Assembly (NCBI GenBank): GCA_964519615.1
Contig: CAZFIM010000040.1
Span: forward strand, 1-21,534
Direction: 5' to 3'
Source: CAZFIM01 sp964519615
GTDB taxonomy: Bacteria > Chloroflexota > Dehalococcoidia > GIF9 > UBA5629
Length of the DNA: 21,534 nt
Shown: positions 14,791-21,534 of the stretch, piece after piece
How the letters are laid out: each line of letters opens with the position of its first letter
Position numbering within the stretch: the stretch's first letter is position 1
Position numbers and translations under genes: made by a program
Notes under the pieces: model-generated
Told to the model about the DNA's origin: nothing
Databases searched by the model: none
What the model saw: the letters and a program-made list of their open reading frames with translations, nothing else

Positions 14791-15732
14791 ATGAACACAT
14801 TTATTAATCAGTTTAAAAAAGGTGTTTTCCCACTGGTAATATTGATAATCGTGCTGGCGATAGCCCCCTTTACAGGGATCCCGCAGAGCTGGCTTCTTTA
14901 CCTGTTTCTATTTTTTATTTATCTGTCCATGGCCAATATGTGGAATCTCCTTGCCGGCTACTCCGGCCTGCTCTCACTATGTCAGCCGGCGTTTATAGGT
15001 CTGGCAGGCTATGCACTGGTGGTGGTCACCTGGTCAGGGCTGCCATTTTATCTGGGCATCATCGCCGGTGCTATAGTTGCAGCAATTGTTGCAGTAATTA
15101 TTTATATTCCCGTCTTCCGTCTGCGCGGTATCTATTTTGCCATAGGAACACTGGTTATACCCGAGATCTTACGGATTATCTTTTACCGCTGGAGGCCGGT
15201 AGGAGAAGACCTTAGCGGCGGGGGCGCAGGCTACATAGTAAAAGCAATCGGCGATCTATCGATTACTCATTTCTACTTATTCGGTCTTGCTGTCGCCGTG
15301 ATATCAGTAATAATCATCCGGGTGATTCTACGATCAAAGCTGGGATTGGGGCTTGCTGCTGTTCGCGATAATGACAAGACAGCCTCCAGTGTAGGTGTGG
15401 ATGTTTTCAGATTAAAGCTTTATTCTTTCATAATCGGCGCTATGGTCACCGGTATAGCCGGAGCTATCTTTTATATTTATCAGGGATACATTGAGCCTGC
15501 CAGTGCATTCAATATACGCTGGACTATGACCATGATGCTTGCCACCGTTATCGGCGGTATTAGTACTGAAAGAGGACCGATTATCGGTACAATCGTCTAT
15601 GTTGTGCTCTATTTCCTGCTCAGCAAATATGGCGGTATCAGCCTTCTTATTCAGGGAGTCATTTTAATCGTCATCATGCTATTGCTGCCGCAGGGTGTCA
15701 TGGGGCTGATAAACCAACTCCGGCGAAAATAG
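14791..15732 (+). CDS. livM: Liv-type ABC transporter permease (LivM-like)
   Basis: A 313-residue polytopic permease of the LivM branch. N-L-L-A-G-Y-S-G-L-L-S-L-C-Q-P-A-F near residue 52 is the family hallmark (usually S-L-G-Q or S-F-G-Q), F-R-L-R-G-I-Y-F-A-I-G-T-L is at about 109-121, and the EAA-like loop L-G-L-G-L-A-A-V-R-D-N-D-K-T-A is at about 184-198. The C terminus P-Q-G-V-M-G-L ends with basic residues. It starts 8 bases after livH; no strong Shine-Dalgarno is seen, suggesting translational coupling. Last gene of the importer operon, before a terminator. Confidence 0.92.
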   Translation: MNTFINQFKKGVFPLVILIIVLAIAPFTGIPQSWLLYLFLFFIYLSMANMWNLLAGYSGLLSLCQPAFIGLAGYALVVVTWSGLPFYLGIIAGAIVAAIVAVIIYIPVFRLRGIYFAIGTLVIPEILRIIFYRWRPVGEDLSGGGAGYIVKAIGDLSITHFYLFGLAVAVISVIIIRVILRSKLGLGLAAVRDNDKTASSVGVDVFRLKLYSFIIGAMVTGIAGAIFYIYQGYIEPASAFNIRWTMTMMLATVIGGISTERGPIIGTIVYVVLYFLLSKYGGISLLIQGVILIVIMLLLPQGVMGLINQLRRK

Positions 15733-15795
15733 CAAAGATATTATTTTTCACCGTGCGGGCATAGAGCAATCCGATAGTTTTTCTAAAAAGGAATT

Positions 15796-15826
15796 AAGGC
15801 ATCCCAATAACATCGGGATGCCTTTT
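15796..15826 (+). terminator. intrinsic terminator of the Liv operon, probably bidirectional
   Basis: AAGGCATCCC (15796-15805) pairs with GGGATGCCTT (15815-15824) around a 9-base loop, with T residues continuing to 15826 on +. On - the stem is followed by TTAATTCCTTTTT, so it may also end the convergent gene at 15836-16162. Confidence 0.85.
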
Positions 15827-15835
15827 CAGCTAATA

Positions 15836-16162
15836 TCAAGCCATCAAACTGAAGTGGGGAGGGGTAGACCCCAGAGTATGTACAAATTCGAACATGGAGA
15901 CTTTCTCCGGTTCAATCAATAGCTCTCTTATTTTTCCGTCCATCTCCTGTCTTTCCGGACTGTTGTACCACGCCCTCCAATCTTCTTCATTGTGCCATGA
16001 GCTGATAATAATGACATGATTGAGATCAGTTGTCGATTGGAGCGTTTCACCTGAAATATAACCCTTATATTTCATGGCCTCTGTTCTACGTTCAATCAAT
16101 AATCTCTCCAGTTCGGTATGTGCACCCGGTTTGATTCTGCGTTCAATGATTACCCTGATCAT
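15836..16162 (-). CDS. antibiotic biosynthesis monooxygenase (ABM)-domain protein
   Basis: A 108-residue dimeric alpha+beta barrel type protein. Strand 1 is M-I-R-V-I-I-E-R-R-I-K-P-G, then a helix with L-I-E-R-R, then G-Y-I-S-G-E-T-L and H-V-I-I-I-S-S-W-H-N-E-E-D-W-R-A-W, the S-x-W-x-x-x-x-x-W pattern typical of ABM (PF03992) domains. Such proteins include quinol monooxygenases, haem-degrading enzymes and many without activity. Close relatives in anaerobes are uncharacterised, and oxygenation is unlikely here. AAGGAGGTG before ATG 16162 is an excellent ribosome site. It sits between the importer and the LysR/transhydroxylase locus; a link to aromatic metabolism is only positional. Confidence 0.75.
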   Translation of the reverse strand: MIRVIIERRIKPGAHTELERLLIERRTEAMKYKGYISGETLQSTTDLNHVIIISSWHNEEDWRAWYNSPERQEMDGKIRELLIEPEKVSMFEFVHTLGSTPPHFSLMA

Positions 16163-16582
16163 TCCGGCACCTCCTTCATCCTTTTAATACCTGCCCGCTT
16201 TATGGGGTCGACCCGCGATCGGTGCATAAATATATTTCTCTGTCGACTATATTAAAAAATAAACACCCATCCGCCACTATTACAAACATTTTCAGAAGAA
16301 GATCAGGGACCAGCTTTACGGCATTGAGTAAAAAAGCAAGAATATGATAGTAAGCACCACTGCCACATCACCTCGACAAACGGCTATAGTTTCATTTTCC
16401 GGCCTTGCGAGGTCAAAGTCAATACTATTTTATAAAAAACGTATTAAGATTGACCGGCTAAGAGAAAATGCCATAACTACACTATCCGCAGCAGAAAAAT
16501 GCTGCTGGGTTTGCATGAAATGACGAAGCCCAAACCTGCGGTACGGCACAGGCCAGACAGCTGTCCCTACCAGCTAAACCTT
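16163..16582. other. 420-bp intergenic stretch without a recognisable gene
   Basis: Open frames here lack ribosome sites and family features. The stretch holds two GTCGAC hexamers (16207-16212, 16242-16247) within AT-rich DNA that probably carries the promoter of the ABM gene, and GCAGCA-GAAAAA-TGCTGC (16488-16505), a 6-bp stem without a T run, downstream of the LysR gene. No clear terminator or RNA gene is seen. Confidence 0.4.
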
Positions 16583-17479
16583 CTATATGTCTGTCTGCGC
16601 AATAACCTCACGAACGACGTTGAGAAAGAGTCTGGCAGCCGGATTGACTATGTTCTTGCGCCAGGCAACAACATAAATACGTATGGCATCTTCACCTGGA
16701 ATACGGGTAAAAGATACATTTTCAGAGTAAAATACCTTGCTGAATGCCTCAGGAATTATGGAGATGCCCATTCCGGTGCCCACCGAGAACAACACCGCCT
16801 CAGGACGGTCGTACTGACACACGATATTCGGTGTATAGTTTCTTGCGGTACATACGCTCATTATGGTGTTATACAGGGCAGGGCTATCGCTCTCTGAAAC
16901 GCCAATAAAGCGTTCATCCGCAAGCTTGGAAAAATCCAGCGGCGCTCCTGCCATCGGGTGTCCGGCAGGAAAGGCCACACAGAGGTGGTCTATATACGAT
17001 ATTATACTTTCAAAAGTATCTCCTGCCGGTACCATTTCACGTACGGCAAAGTGAAAATCATACCTGGCCTCATTCATAACAATCACCTGACTGCGGCCTG
17101 AATTGAAGTTGATATCCACCATGATATCGGGCCACTTATGCGCAAAGGCAGTCAGACATCTGGAGAGTACTTCGCTGGAAGTGGTGAGAGCGGCTATTGA
17201 GACACGACCGCTGCTGCCGTTTTCCATCCTTTTTATCCTGTGCGCTGCCTTCTCCGCTATCTCAACCATTTCAACGGCATACGGCAAAAATTCACGCCCT
17301 GCATCAGTTATTGCCACACTTCGCCTTGATCTGATGAACAACTGCGCACCAAGCTGCTTCTCCAGTTCCCCTATATAATGGCTTATGGAGGGCTGTGTGA
17401 CCCCATTACGCCGCGCCGCCTCAGAAAAATTTAACGTCTGCGCAACCGCTATAAAATATTTTAACTGATTAACATCCAT
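16583..17479 (-). CDS. LysR-family transcriptional regulator
   Basis: About 298 residues. The N-terminal winged helix begins M-D-V-N-Q-L-K-Y-F-I-A-V-A and contains the LysR signature N-F-S-E-A-A-R-R-N-G-V-T-Q-P-S-I-S-H-Y-I-G-E-L-E-K-Q-L-G (split here only by reading along the helix-turn-helix). The C-terminal part is a LysR substrate-binding domain with F-P-A-G-H-P-M, G-T-G-M-G-I-S-I-I-P. A TTG at 17485 is possible, but ATG 17479 gives the family N terminus; no Shine-Dalgarno is visible. It is divergent from the transhydroxylase operon, the usual arrangement for a LysR activator of its neighbour, with symmetric AT-rich DNA between. Confidence 0.92.
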   Translation of the reverse strand: MDVNQLKYFIAVAQTLNFSEAARRNGVTQPSISHYIGELEKQLGAQLFIRSRRSVAITDAGREFLPYAVEMVEIAEKAAHRIKRMENGSSGRVSIAALTTSSEVLSRCLTAFAHKWPDIMVDINFNSGRSQVIVMNEARYDFHFAVREMVPAGDTFESIISYIDHLCVAFPAGHPMAGAPLDFSKLADERFIGVSESDSPALYNTIMSVCTARNYTPNIVCQYDRPEAVLFSVGTGMGISIIPEAFSKVFYSENVSFTRIPGEDAIRIYVVAWRKNIVNPAARLFLNVVREVIAQTDI

Positions 17480-17544
17480 CGGCAATTATCTTAAAACTAA
17501 TTGTTCTTTTTCCTATTTTTTTATAAAATACTGAACGTGTAAAG

Positions 17545-17594
17545 GATTGATATATAGATAATTGTTATTATATAATAAATCATCAATATCAATC
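17545..17594. promoter_or_regulatory. divergent control region between LysR and the transhydroxylase operon
   Basis: On + a TTGATA (17547-17552), 18-bp spacer and TATAAT (17571-17576) form a promoter. The -10 lies inside a perfect 14-bp palindrome, TTATTATATAATAA (17565-17578). A 9-bp inverted repeat, GATTGATAT (17545-17553) and ATATCAATC (17586-17594), brackets it. Such nested symmetry is a natural place for LysR binding and mutual control. Confidence 0.55.
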
Positions 17595-18017
17595 TATAGG
17601 GTTAATATAATAGCAGACGATATCAAACTCGATACACTACCCAGGGAAGCCAACAGGGTTATAGAGGAATTGACCAACCATAATATGGTCATTGTGCGGT
17701 CAAAAAATGAATTCCTTTATATTTTAGACTTCGATGGTAAATTCCATCTTTTTTATCATACTCCGGGCTCCCCCGACGGTGGGCGAAAGCAATTTGAAAA
17801 GAACGAAAAATATACCGCGGTCATACGCAATCTTGCAGAAGTGGCAGATTCGCTCTTTGTGGCTGAGTTTGATAAAGATTTAAACCTGTATAACGTAATG
17901 GCTACCGCGGAAGAAGCCATTTTATCTGTTTTTCCGGGCAATGACCGTGATCAGGATGAAGATATTGAATTTGTAATCCGTAATAAATCTGAGCAACAGG
18001 ATATATCAGGAGGATAG
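17562..18017 (+). CDS. hypothetical protein, first gene of the transhydroxylase operon (start uncertain)
   Basis: No family is recognised. The frame encodes an acidic soluble protein with E-F-L-Y-I-L-D-F-D-G-K-F-H-L-F-Y-H-T-P-G-S (strand pair and turn) in the middle, S-L-F-V-A-E-F-D-K-D-L-N-L-Y-N-V beyond it, and a charged tail. The start is a puzzle. TTG 17562 lies inside the putative -10. TTG 17670 and ATG 17685 are the next usual starts but would cut off a convincing amphipathic segment. An unusual start near 17607, after AGGG, is conceivable. The stop is 4 bases before the next gene. Confidence 0.5.
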   Translation: MLLYNKSSISIYRVNIIADDIKLDTLPREANRVIEELTNHNMVIVRSKNEFLYILDFDGKFHLFYHTPGSPDGGRKQFEKNEKYTAVIRNLAEVADSLFVAEFDKDLNLYNVMATAEEAILSVFPGNDRDQDEDIEFVIRNKSEQQDISGG

Positions 18018-18021
18018 TGCA

Positions 18022-18270
18022 ATGCCAAAAATTTCTACCACTAATACCGGAGAGCTCTCCACCACCGTCAAGCGCTGGCTTGAGAAATTCCCCGGCGATA
18101 CCGTTTGCGCGTTTCAAATCTGGTATGAAGGTCTGGACGGCTGCGGCGTTCCTAGCAAGTCAGTTCAGGAGACAATCAACGGGATTCTGAGCGGCATGGA
18201 AACGTGGAAACCGTTGGGCAATGTCCGGGATGAAAGGTATGGAGTGCAGTACAGCTTCAGAAGAAAATAA
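18022..18270 (+). CDS. hypothetical 82-residue protein in the transhydroxylase operon
   Basis: Not recognised. The protein has a short polar N terminus, a helix K-R-W-L-E-K-F-P-G-D-T-V-C-A-F-Q-I-W-Y-E-G-L, the turn D-G-C-G-V-P-S-K-S-V, a second helix I-N-G-I-L-S-G-M, and W-K-P-L-G-N-V-R followed by Y-G-V-Q-Y-S-F. The helix-turn-helix-hairpin order could be a small winged-helix-like or protein-interaction fold (inference). CAGGAGG sits ideally before ATG 18022, and the gene starts 4 bases after the previous stop, so the two are coupled. Confidence 0.6.
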   Translation: MPKISTTNTGELSTTVKRWLEKFPGDTVCAFQIWYEGLDGCGVPSKSVQETINGILSGMETWKPLGNVRDERYGVQYSFRRK

Positions 18271-18289
18271 TAACGGCAGGAGAACATAT

Positions 18290-18493
18290 ATGTCTGAACA
18301 GATTATGGTACAACATTCATTTAAGCTTAATCGTCTCTATAAAACACCTGAAGGTAAAGTACTGAAGGTCGTTGTATCAGAAGTATTCAACGTCCGGTGT
18401 TATGAGATTGTCAACGGCCATATGGTTGGCCGTATGATCAAGTTTCTTCCTACTTCCGATTTTGCCAAATCCCTGGTCGAGATCACCGACTGA
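18290..18493 (+). CDS. hypothetical 67-residue protein in the transhydroxylase operon
   Basis: Not recognised. This is a small, mainly beta protein with L-N-R-L-Y-K-T-P-E-G-K-V-L-K-V-V-V-S-E-V at the N-terminal half and C-Y-E-I-V-N-G-H-M-V-G-R-M-I-K-F-L near the middle, and an acidic end. The single frame is open from 18221, overlapping the previous gene, but GGCAGGAGAA just before ATG 18290 marks the start. It lies 19 bases after one gene and 27 before the large transhydroxylase subunit, in the same transcript. An accessory or chaperone-like role is possible but not shown. Confidence 0.6.
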   Translation: MSEQIMVQHSFKLNRLYKTPEGKVLKVVVSEVFNVRCYEIVNGHMVGRMIKFLPTSDFAKSLVEITD

Positions 18494-18520
18494 ATTAATT
18501 AAAGCGGCAAGGAGAATATA

Positions 18521-21199
18521 ATGACTGAAAAAGTTACACACAGTATATGCGTCGGTGGGCCTATCGCCATCCACACGGAAAACGGCGTTATCAGGCGCAT
18601 ACGGCCTATCATTTTCGATTCAAAAGACCCTGCCGGATGGGTTATCAAGGCCCGCGGCAAGAAATACACTCCGTATCGTAAGACCACAGTAGCACTTCAT
18701 GCTCTCACAGAAAAAATCCGTGCATATGCCTACGACCGCATTCGCTACCCCCTGATCCGGGAGGATTTCGCGGAGACCCCGGACGGGCTGAACCGCAATA
18801 CCGATAACCGCGGCAAGTCCGGCTATAGGCGCGCGAGTTGGGACGAAGCACTCGGTCTGGTTGCAAGGGAGATAAAACGTATTCAGGGTACATACGGTAA
18901 AGAATCGGTGACCGCTATTACCAGCTCCCACCACAGCTGGGGGCTGCTGGGATATAAACTCTCTGCTTTCGCACGCTTCTTCCGTATGCTGGGCTACACC
19001 CAAATTTTAGATAACCCCGACTCATGGGAAGGCTTCCACTGGGGTGCGCCTCATACCTACGGTTTTTACTGGCGCCTTGGAGGAGCAGAGACCGTCGACC
19101 TGCTGGAGGACGCTCTTCAGAACGTAGAGACCATGATAATGTGGTCGCACGATCCTGACAGCACACGCGGAGGTTATTCCGCCAATGAGTCTACCATGTG
19201 GCGTCATTGGCTGGATGACATGGGAGTGCAGTTTATTTACATCGATCCCTTCCACAATTTTTCCAGCGTCAAACAGGCCGATAAATGGTTTGCACCCCGT
19301 CCCGGAACGGACGCAGCTCTCTGTGAGGGCATTGCCTACGTCTGGATAACGGAGGAAACATACGATAAGGAATATATCGCCAGGCATGCTCACCGCTTCG
19401 ATGAATGGGCGGACTATATTCTGGGCAAAGGAGCTGACCGCACACCCAAGACTCCCAAATGGGCAGAGGGTGAGACCGGAATACCTGCTGCGGATATTAA
19501 AGCGCTGGCTCGCCGCTGGGCTTCAACAAAGACCATGGGCGGCTCAGGGCTTAGAGGTGGATTCGGCGGTGTCTGCCGTACAGCCAACGGCACTGAGTTC
19601 GCGCGTTTAATGGTACAGCTCTTTGCCATGCAGGGCATGGGTAAACCCGGCCAGAATATATGGTCAGGTGCCACCGGCTCCCCAATGGACTATGATTTCT
19701 GGTTCGGAGGATACTCCGACCCGCTCTCATCTATAGCTAACGAGCCTGTCGCTGATAACAGCGCGGTCAACTGCGTGACGCAAAAGCTGTACCGCCCTAA
19801 CTTGCCGGAGGCCATACTGGAAGGCCATTATGAATGGTATGGAGAAGGCTTCTGCGGAGGTGGCATAGATTTACAGTTTACCCAGCATATTTATCCTGAG
19901 GTCGGCTGCAATAAGGTGCACATGTTCTACCGCTACGGCGGCACCTTCATGGGCACCATGCTTGACACCAATAAGTGGGTACGCATGTACAGAAGCCCCG
20001 AGCTTCAATTTGTAGTCAATCAGGATATCCATTTCCACGGTGAAGCTCGCTTTGCAGACGTTGTCCTGCCGGCCTGTACCAACCTGGAACGATGCGATAT
20101 CGGTTCCATGGGCAGCTCCGGTGACGGCGGCTACCAATCGCATTCTCAAACCGGCAATAACTGGCAGATCATCGTCTTCCAGGATAAAGCTATCGAACCT
20201 TTATGGGATTCACGTTCGGACTACTGGATATTCTCGCAATTGGCTGAGCGCCTCGGCTGGGGCGATAAATACACCGAGGGCCGCAGCGAGCTGGACTGGT
20301 GCAAGCGTTTCTGGGAAAAATCGGACCTTTGTGAAAGAATCTCATGGGAAGACCTTACTAAAAAAGGCTACTATATAGCGGGTGTGCCCGAAAACTGGCA
20401 CCGCCATCCTGCTTTCCGCTGGTTTGCAGAAGAGCGTCCCTGTGATGTACCCAATCATAAATATCTTCAGGAAGAAGGCAAGCTCGGAACCTTCACCGGC
20501 AAATTCGAATTTGTCTCCGAATCATTACTATACTGGGCACCCCACGACGAGACGCGCACACCAATCGCAACATACAAATACAGCTGGGAAGGGCATCACT
20601 CCATTAGAGCCAGAAAATATCCCTTCCATCTGATCTCGCCTCATCCCAGGTTTGATTATCACACCCATACCGGTTCCTCTACCCCCTGGTTATGGGAGAT
20701 TCCCGAAAACAGGAAATATATCAACGGTAATCCCTACCTTATTGCCAGAATTCACCCCATAAAAGCGGCAGAAAAAGGCATTAAAGAAGGTGACTTTGTG
20801 TTGTTGTTTAACGAGCGGGGCAGTGTAGTCTGTATAGCACACATCACATACAGGGTAGAAGTAAATACCATTCATGCCTACTGCTCTTCACCCATCTATA
20901 ATCCTGTGAAGCCGGGGGAGCCCTGTATGGACATCGGCGGCTGCGTTAATGTTCTAACCCCGGGCAGGCTTCAGGGCAGCATGGCTCCCGGTATGGTTCC
21001 CAACTCAGCTCTTATGGATATATGCAAATACGATGGTACGTTACCCGATAACCAGGGCTTCGAATACAAACTGGATGCTGTCGCCCGCTCTGCTGATCCG
21101 GAGGCACCGACATGCAAGGAGATCATCGAGGGACACGGTTTTGAAAAGGTCCAGGCAAAGATAAGAGAAACTAAGCAGAAGGATGGTATCATAAAATGA
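18521..21199 (+). CDS. athL: transhydroxylase-like molybdopterin oxidoreductase, large subunit
   Basis: An 892-residue DMSO-reductase-family protein that matches, over its length, the large subunit of pyrogallol-phloroglucinol transhydroxylase of Pelobacter acidigallici (about 875 residues) as I remember it. As there, no N-terminal Cys cluster is present. The active-site block N-P-D-S-W-E-G (165-171) puts D167, S168 (Mo ligand) and W169 at the places of Asp174, Ser175 and Trp176, and H137 in S-S-H-H matches His144. Y145 is kept, but the next residue is Lys where the reference has Arg153. No Tat signal, so cytoplasmic. GGCAAGGAG precedes ATG 18521. It ends in an ATGA overlap with the small-subunit gene. 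Fold and family are secure; the substrate (polyhydroxybenzene or other) is inference. Confidence 0.85.
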   Translation: MTEKVTHSICVGGPIAIHTENGVIRRIRPIIFDSKDPAGWVIKARGKKYTPYRKTTVALHALTEKIRAYAYDRIRYPLIREDFAETPDGLNRNTDNRGKSGYRRASWDEALGLVAREIKRIQGTYGKESVTAITSSHHSWGLLGYKLSAFARFFRMLGYTQILDNPDSWEGFHWGAPHTYGFYWRLGGAETVDLLEDALQNVETMIMWSHDPDSTRGGYSANESTMWRHWLDDMGVQFIYIDPFHNFSSVKQADKWFAPRPGTDAALCEGIAYVWITEETYDKEYIARHAHRFDEWADYILGKGADRTPKTPKWAEGETGIPAADIKALARRWASTKTMGGSGLRGGFGGVCRTANGTEFARLMVQLFAMQGMGKPGQNIWSGATGSPMDYDFWFGGYSDPLSSIANEPVADNSAVNCVTQKLYRPNLPEAILEGHYEWYGEGFCGGGIDLQFTQHIYPEVGCNKVHMFYRYGGTFMGTMLDTNKWVRMYRSPELQFVVNQDIHFHGEARFADVVLPACTNLERCDIGSMGSSGDGGYQSHSQTGNNWQIIVFQDKAIEPLWDSRSDYWIFSQLAERLGWGDKYTEGRSELDWCKRFWEKSDLCERISWEDLTKKGYYIAGVPENWHRHPAFRWFAEERPCDVPNHKYLQEEGKLGTFTGKFEFVSESLLYWAPHDETRTPIATYKYSWEGHHSIRARKYPFHLISPHPRFDYHTHTGSSTPWLWEIPENRKYINGNPYLIARIHPIKAAEKGIKEGDFVLLFNERGSVVCIAHITYRVEVNTIHAYCSSPIYNPVKPGEPCMDIGGCVNVLTPGRLQGSMAPGMVPNSALMDICKYDGTLPDNQGFEYKLDAVARSADPEAPTCKEIIEGHGFEKVQAKIRETKQKDGIIK

Positions 21200-21534
21200 G
21201 ATTAGGCATTGCTATCGACTCACGTATGTGTATGGCCTGCTACTGCTGCTTTATGGCCTGCAAGGATGAACACTGCTCCTATGCGTCCGCTGTTTCTGCG
21301 GCGCAACCCATGATGGGCCAGTTCTGGATGGACATCCGTGAATGGGAGCGCGGCGATAATTCCCGTCGGATTAAAGTCGCCACAGTCCCCACACCCTGTT
21401 CTCACTGTGCCGACCCAGCCTGCATGAAGGCGGCAAAGAACGGCGCTGTCTACAAACGTCCTGACGGCATCGTTATCATAGACCCGGTAAAAGCCAAAGG
21501 ACAAAAGCAGATTGCTGATGCCTGTCCTATCGGC
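21196..21534 (+). CDS. athS: transhydroxylase-like iron-sulfur small subunit (partial, runs off the window)
   Basis: The 113 codons present read as a ferredoxin-like electron-transfer subunit. C12-x2-C15-x2-C18-x3-C22 is the first cluster motif. C68-x2-C71-x4-C76 and C110-P match the next motif. The run P-T-P-C-S-H-C, G-A-V-Y-K-R-P-D-G-I-V-I-I-D-P and C-P-I-G corresponds closely to the small subunit of Pelobacter transhydroxylase. ATG 21196 overlaps the large-subunit stop (ATGA), so the two are made in equal amounts. The remaining clusters and any C-terminal domain lie beyond the right edge. Confidence 0.88.
   Translation, partial: MRLGIAIDSRMCMACYCCFMACKDEHCSYASAVSAAQPMMGQFWMDIREWERGDNSRRIKVATVPTPCSHCADPACMKAAKNGAVYKRPDGIVIIDPVKAKGQKQIADACPIG

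Noticed and set aside
16499..16897. 132-residue frame on + overlapping the LysR 3' end
   Set aside because: Most of it is antisense to the LysR effector domain and no Shine-Dalgarno or family match is seen.
18521..21199. Formate dehydrogenase or nitrate reductase catalytic subunit
   Set aside because: There is no N-terminal 4Fe-4S Cys motif and no Cys, selenocysteine or Asp Mo-ligand block of those enzymes; the D-S-W block points to transhydroxylase.
1..21534. CRISPR array, tRNA, rRNA or insertion sequence
   Set aside because: I saw no regularly spaced direct repeats, no cloverleaf-type sequence, no rRNA-like stretch and no transposase-like protein on either strand; this was by eye only.

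Overview
The window looks like a piece of a chromosome, or metagenome-assembled genome, from a strictly anaerobic bacterium of moderate GC. Evidence for an anaerobic lifestyle is a molybdenum transhydroxylase-like enzyme with an iron-sulfur partner and a decayed UGSC-type selenoprotein gene. A stand-alone RsbR-type N-terminal domain, a universal stress protein and a large Liv-type transporter would fit an anaerobic Chloroflexota (Dehalococcoidia-like) or a Gram-positive-related lineage. That placement is inference; no rRNA or tRNA gene is present to test it.

Layout. (1) 1-1960: an AT-rich three-gene cassette on + (SDH-family ClpP-fold protease or hydrolase, small Ser-rich protein, unknown protein with a Ser-His-Cys-Cys-Glu motif), closed by an intrinsic terminator. 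It looks compositionally foreign to the rest. (2) 1976-4647: two tandem paralogous MFS carriers on -. (3) 4847-7369: small membrane protein with a near-consensus promoter, universal stress protein, RsbRD_N protein with a small partner, and an orphan 108-aa protein. (4) 7377-10355, all on -: two gene ruins (one a UGSC-type selenoprotein with a TGA and SECIS-like hairpin), a MarR regulator and two SDR oxidoreductases, with several strong dyad elements. (5) 10575-15826: a complete five-gene Liv-type ABC importer operon on + with promoter, long leader, possible coupled leader peptide, internal hairpin and terminator. (6) 15836-16162: an ABM-type small protein on -. (7) 16583-21534: a LysR regulator divergent from a + operon of three unrecognised small proteins followed by the large and small subunits of a pyrogallol-phloroglucinol transhydroxylase-like enzyme. 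The small subunit runs off the right edge.

Working model (inference): a LysR-controlled molybdenum hydroxytransferase acts on a polyhydroxylated ring or similar oxygenated substrate. The Liv importer and MFS carriers would bring in substrate or export product, the SDRs would carry out NAD-linked redox steps, and the MarR and LysR proteins would sense intermediates. The three small proteins ahead of the transhydroxylase genes, and the decayed UGSC selenoprotein beside the SDRs, are the least explained parts.
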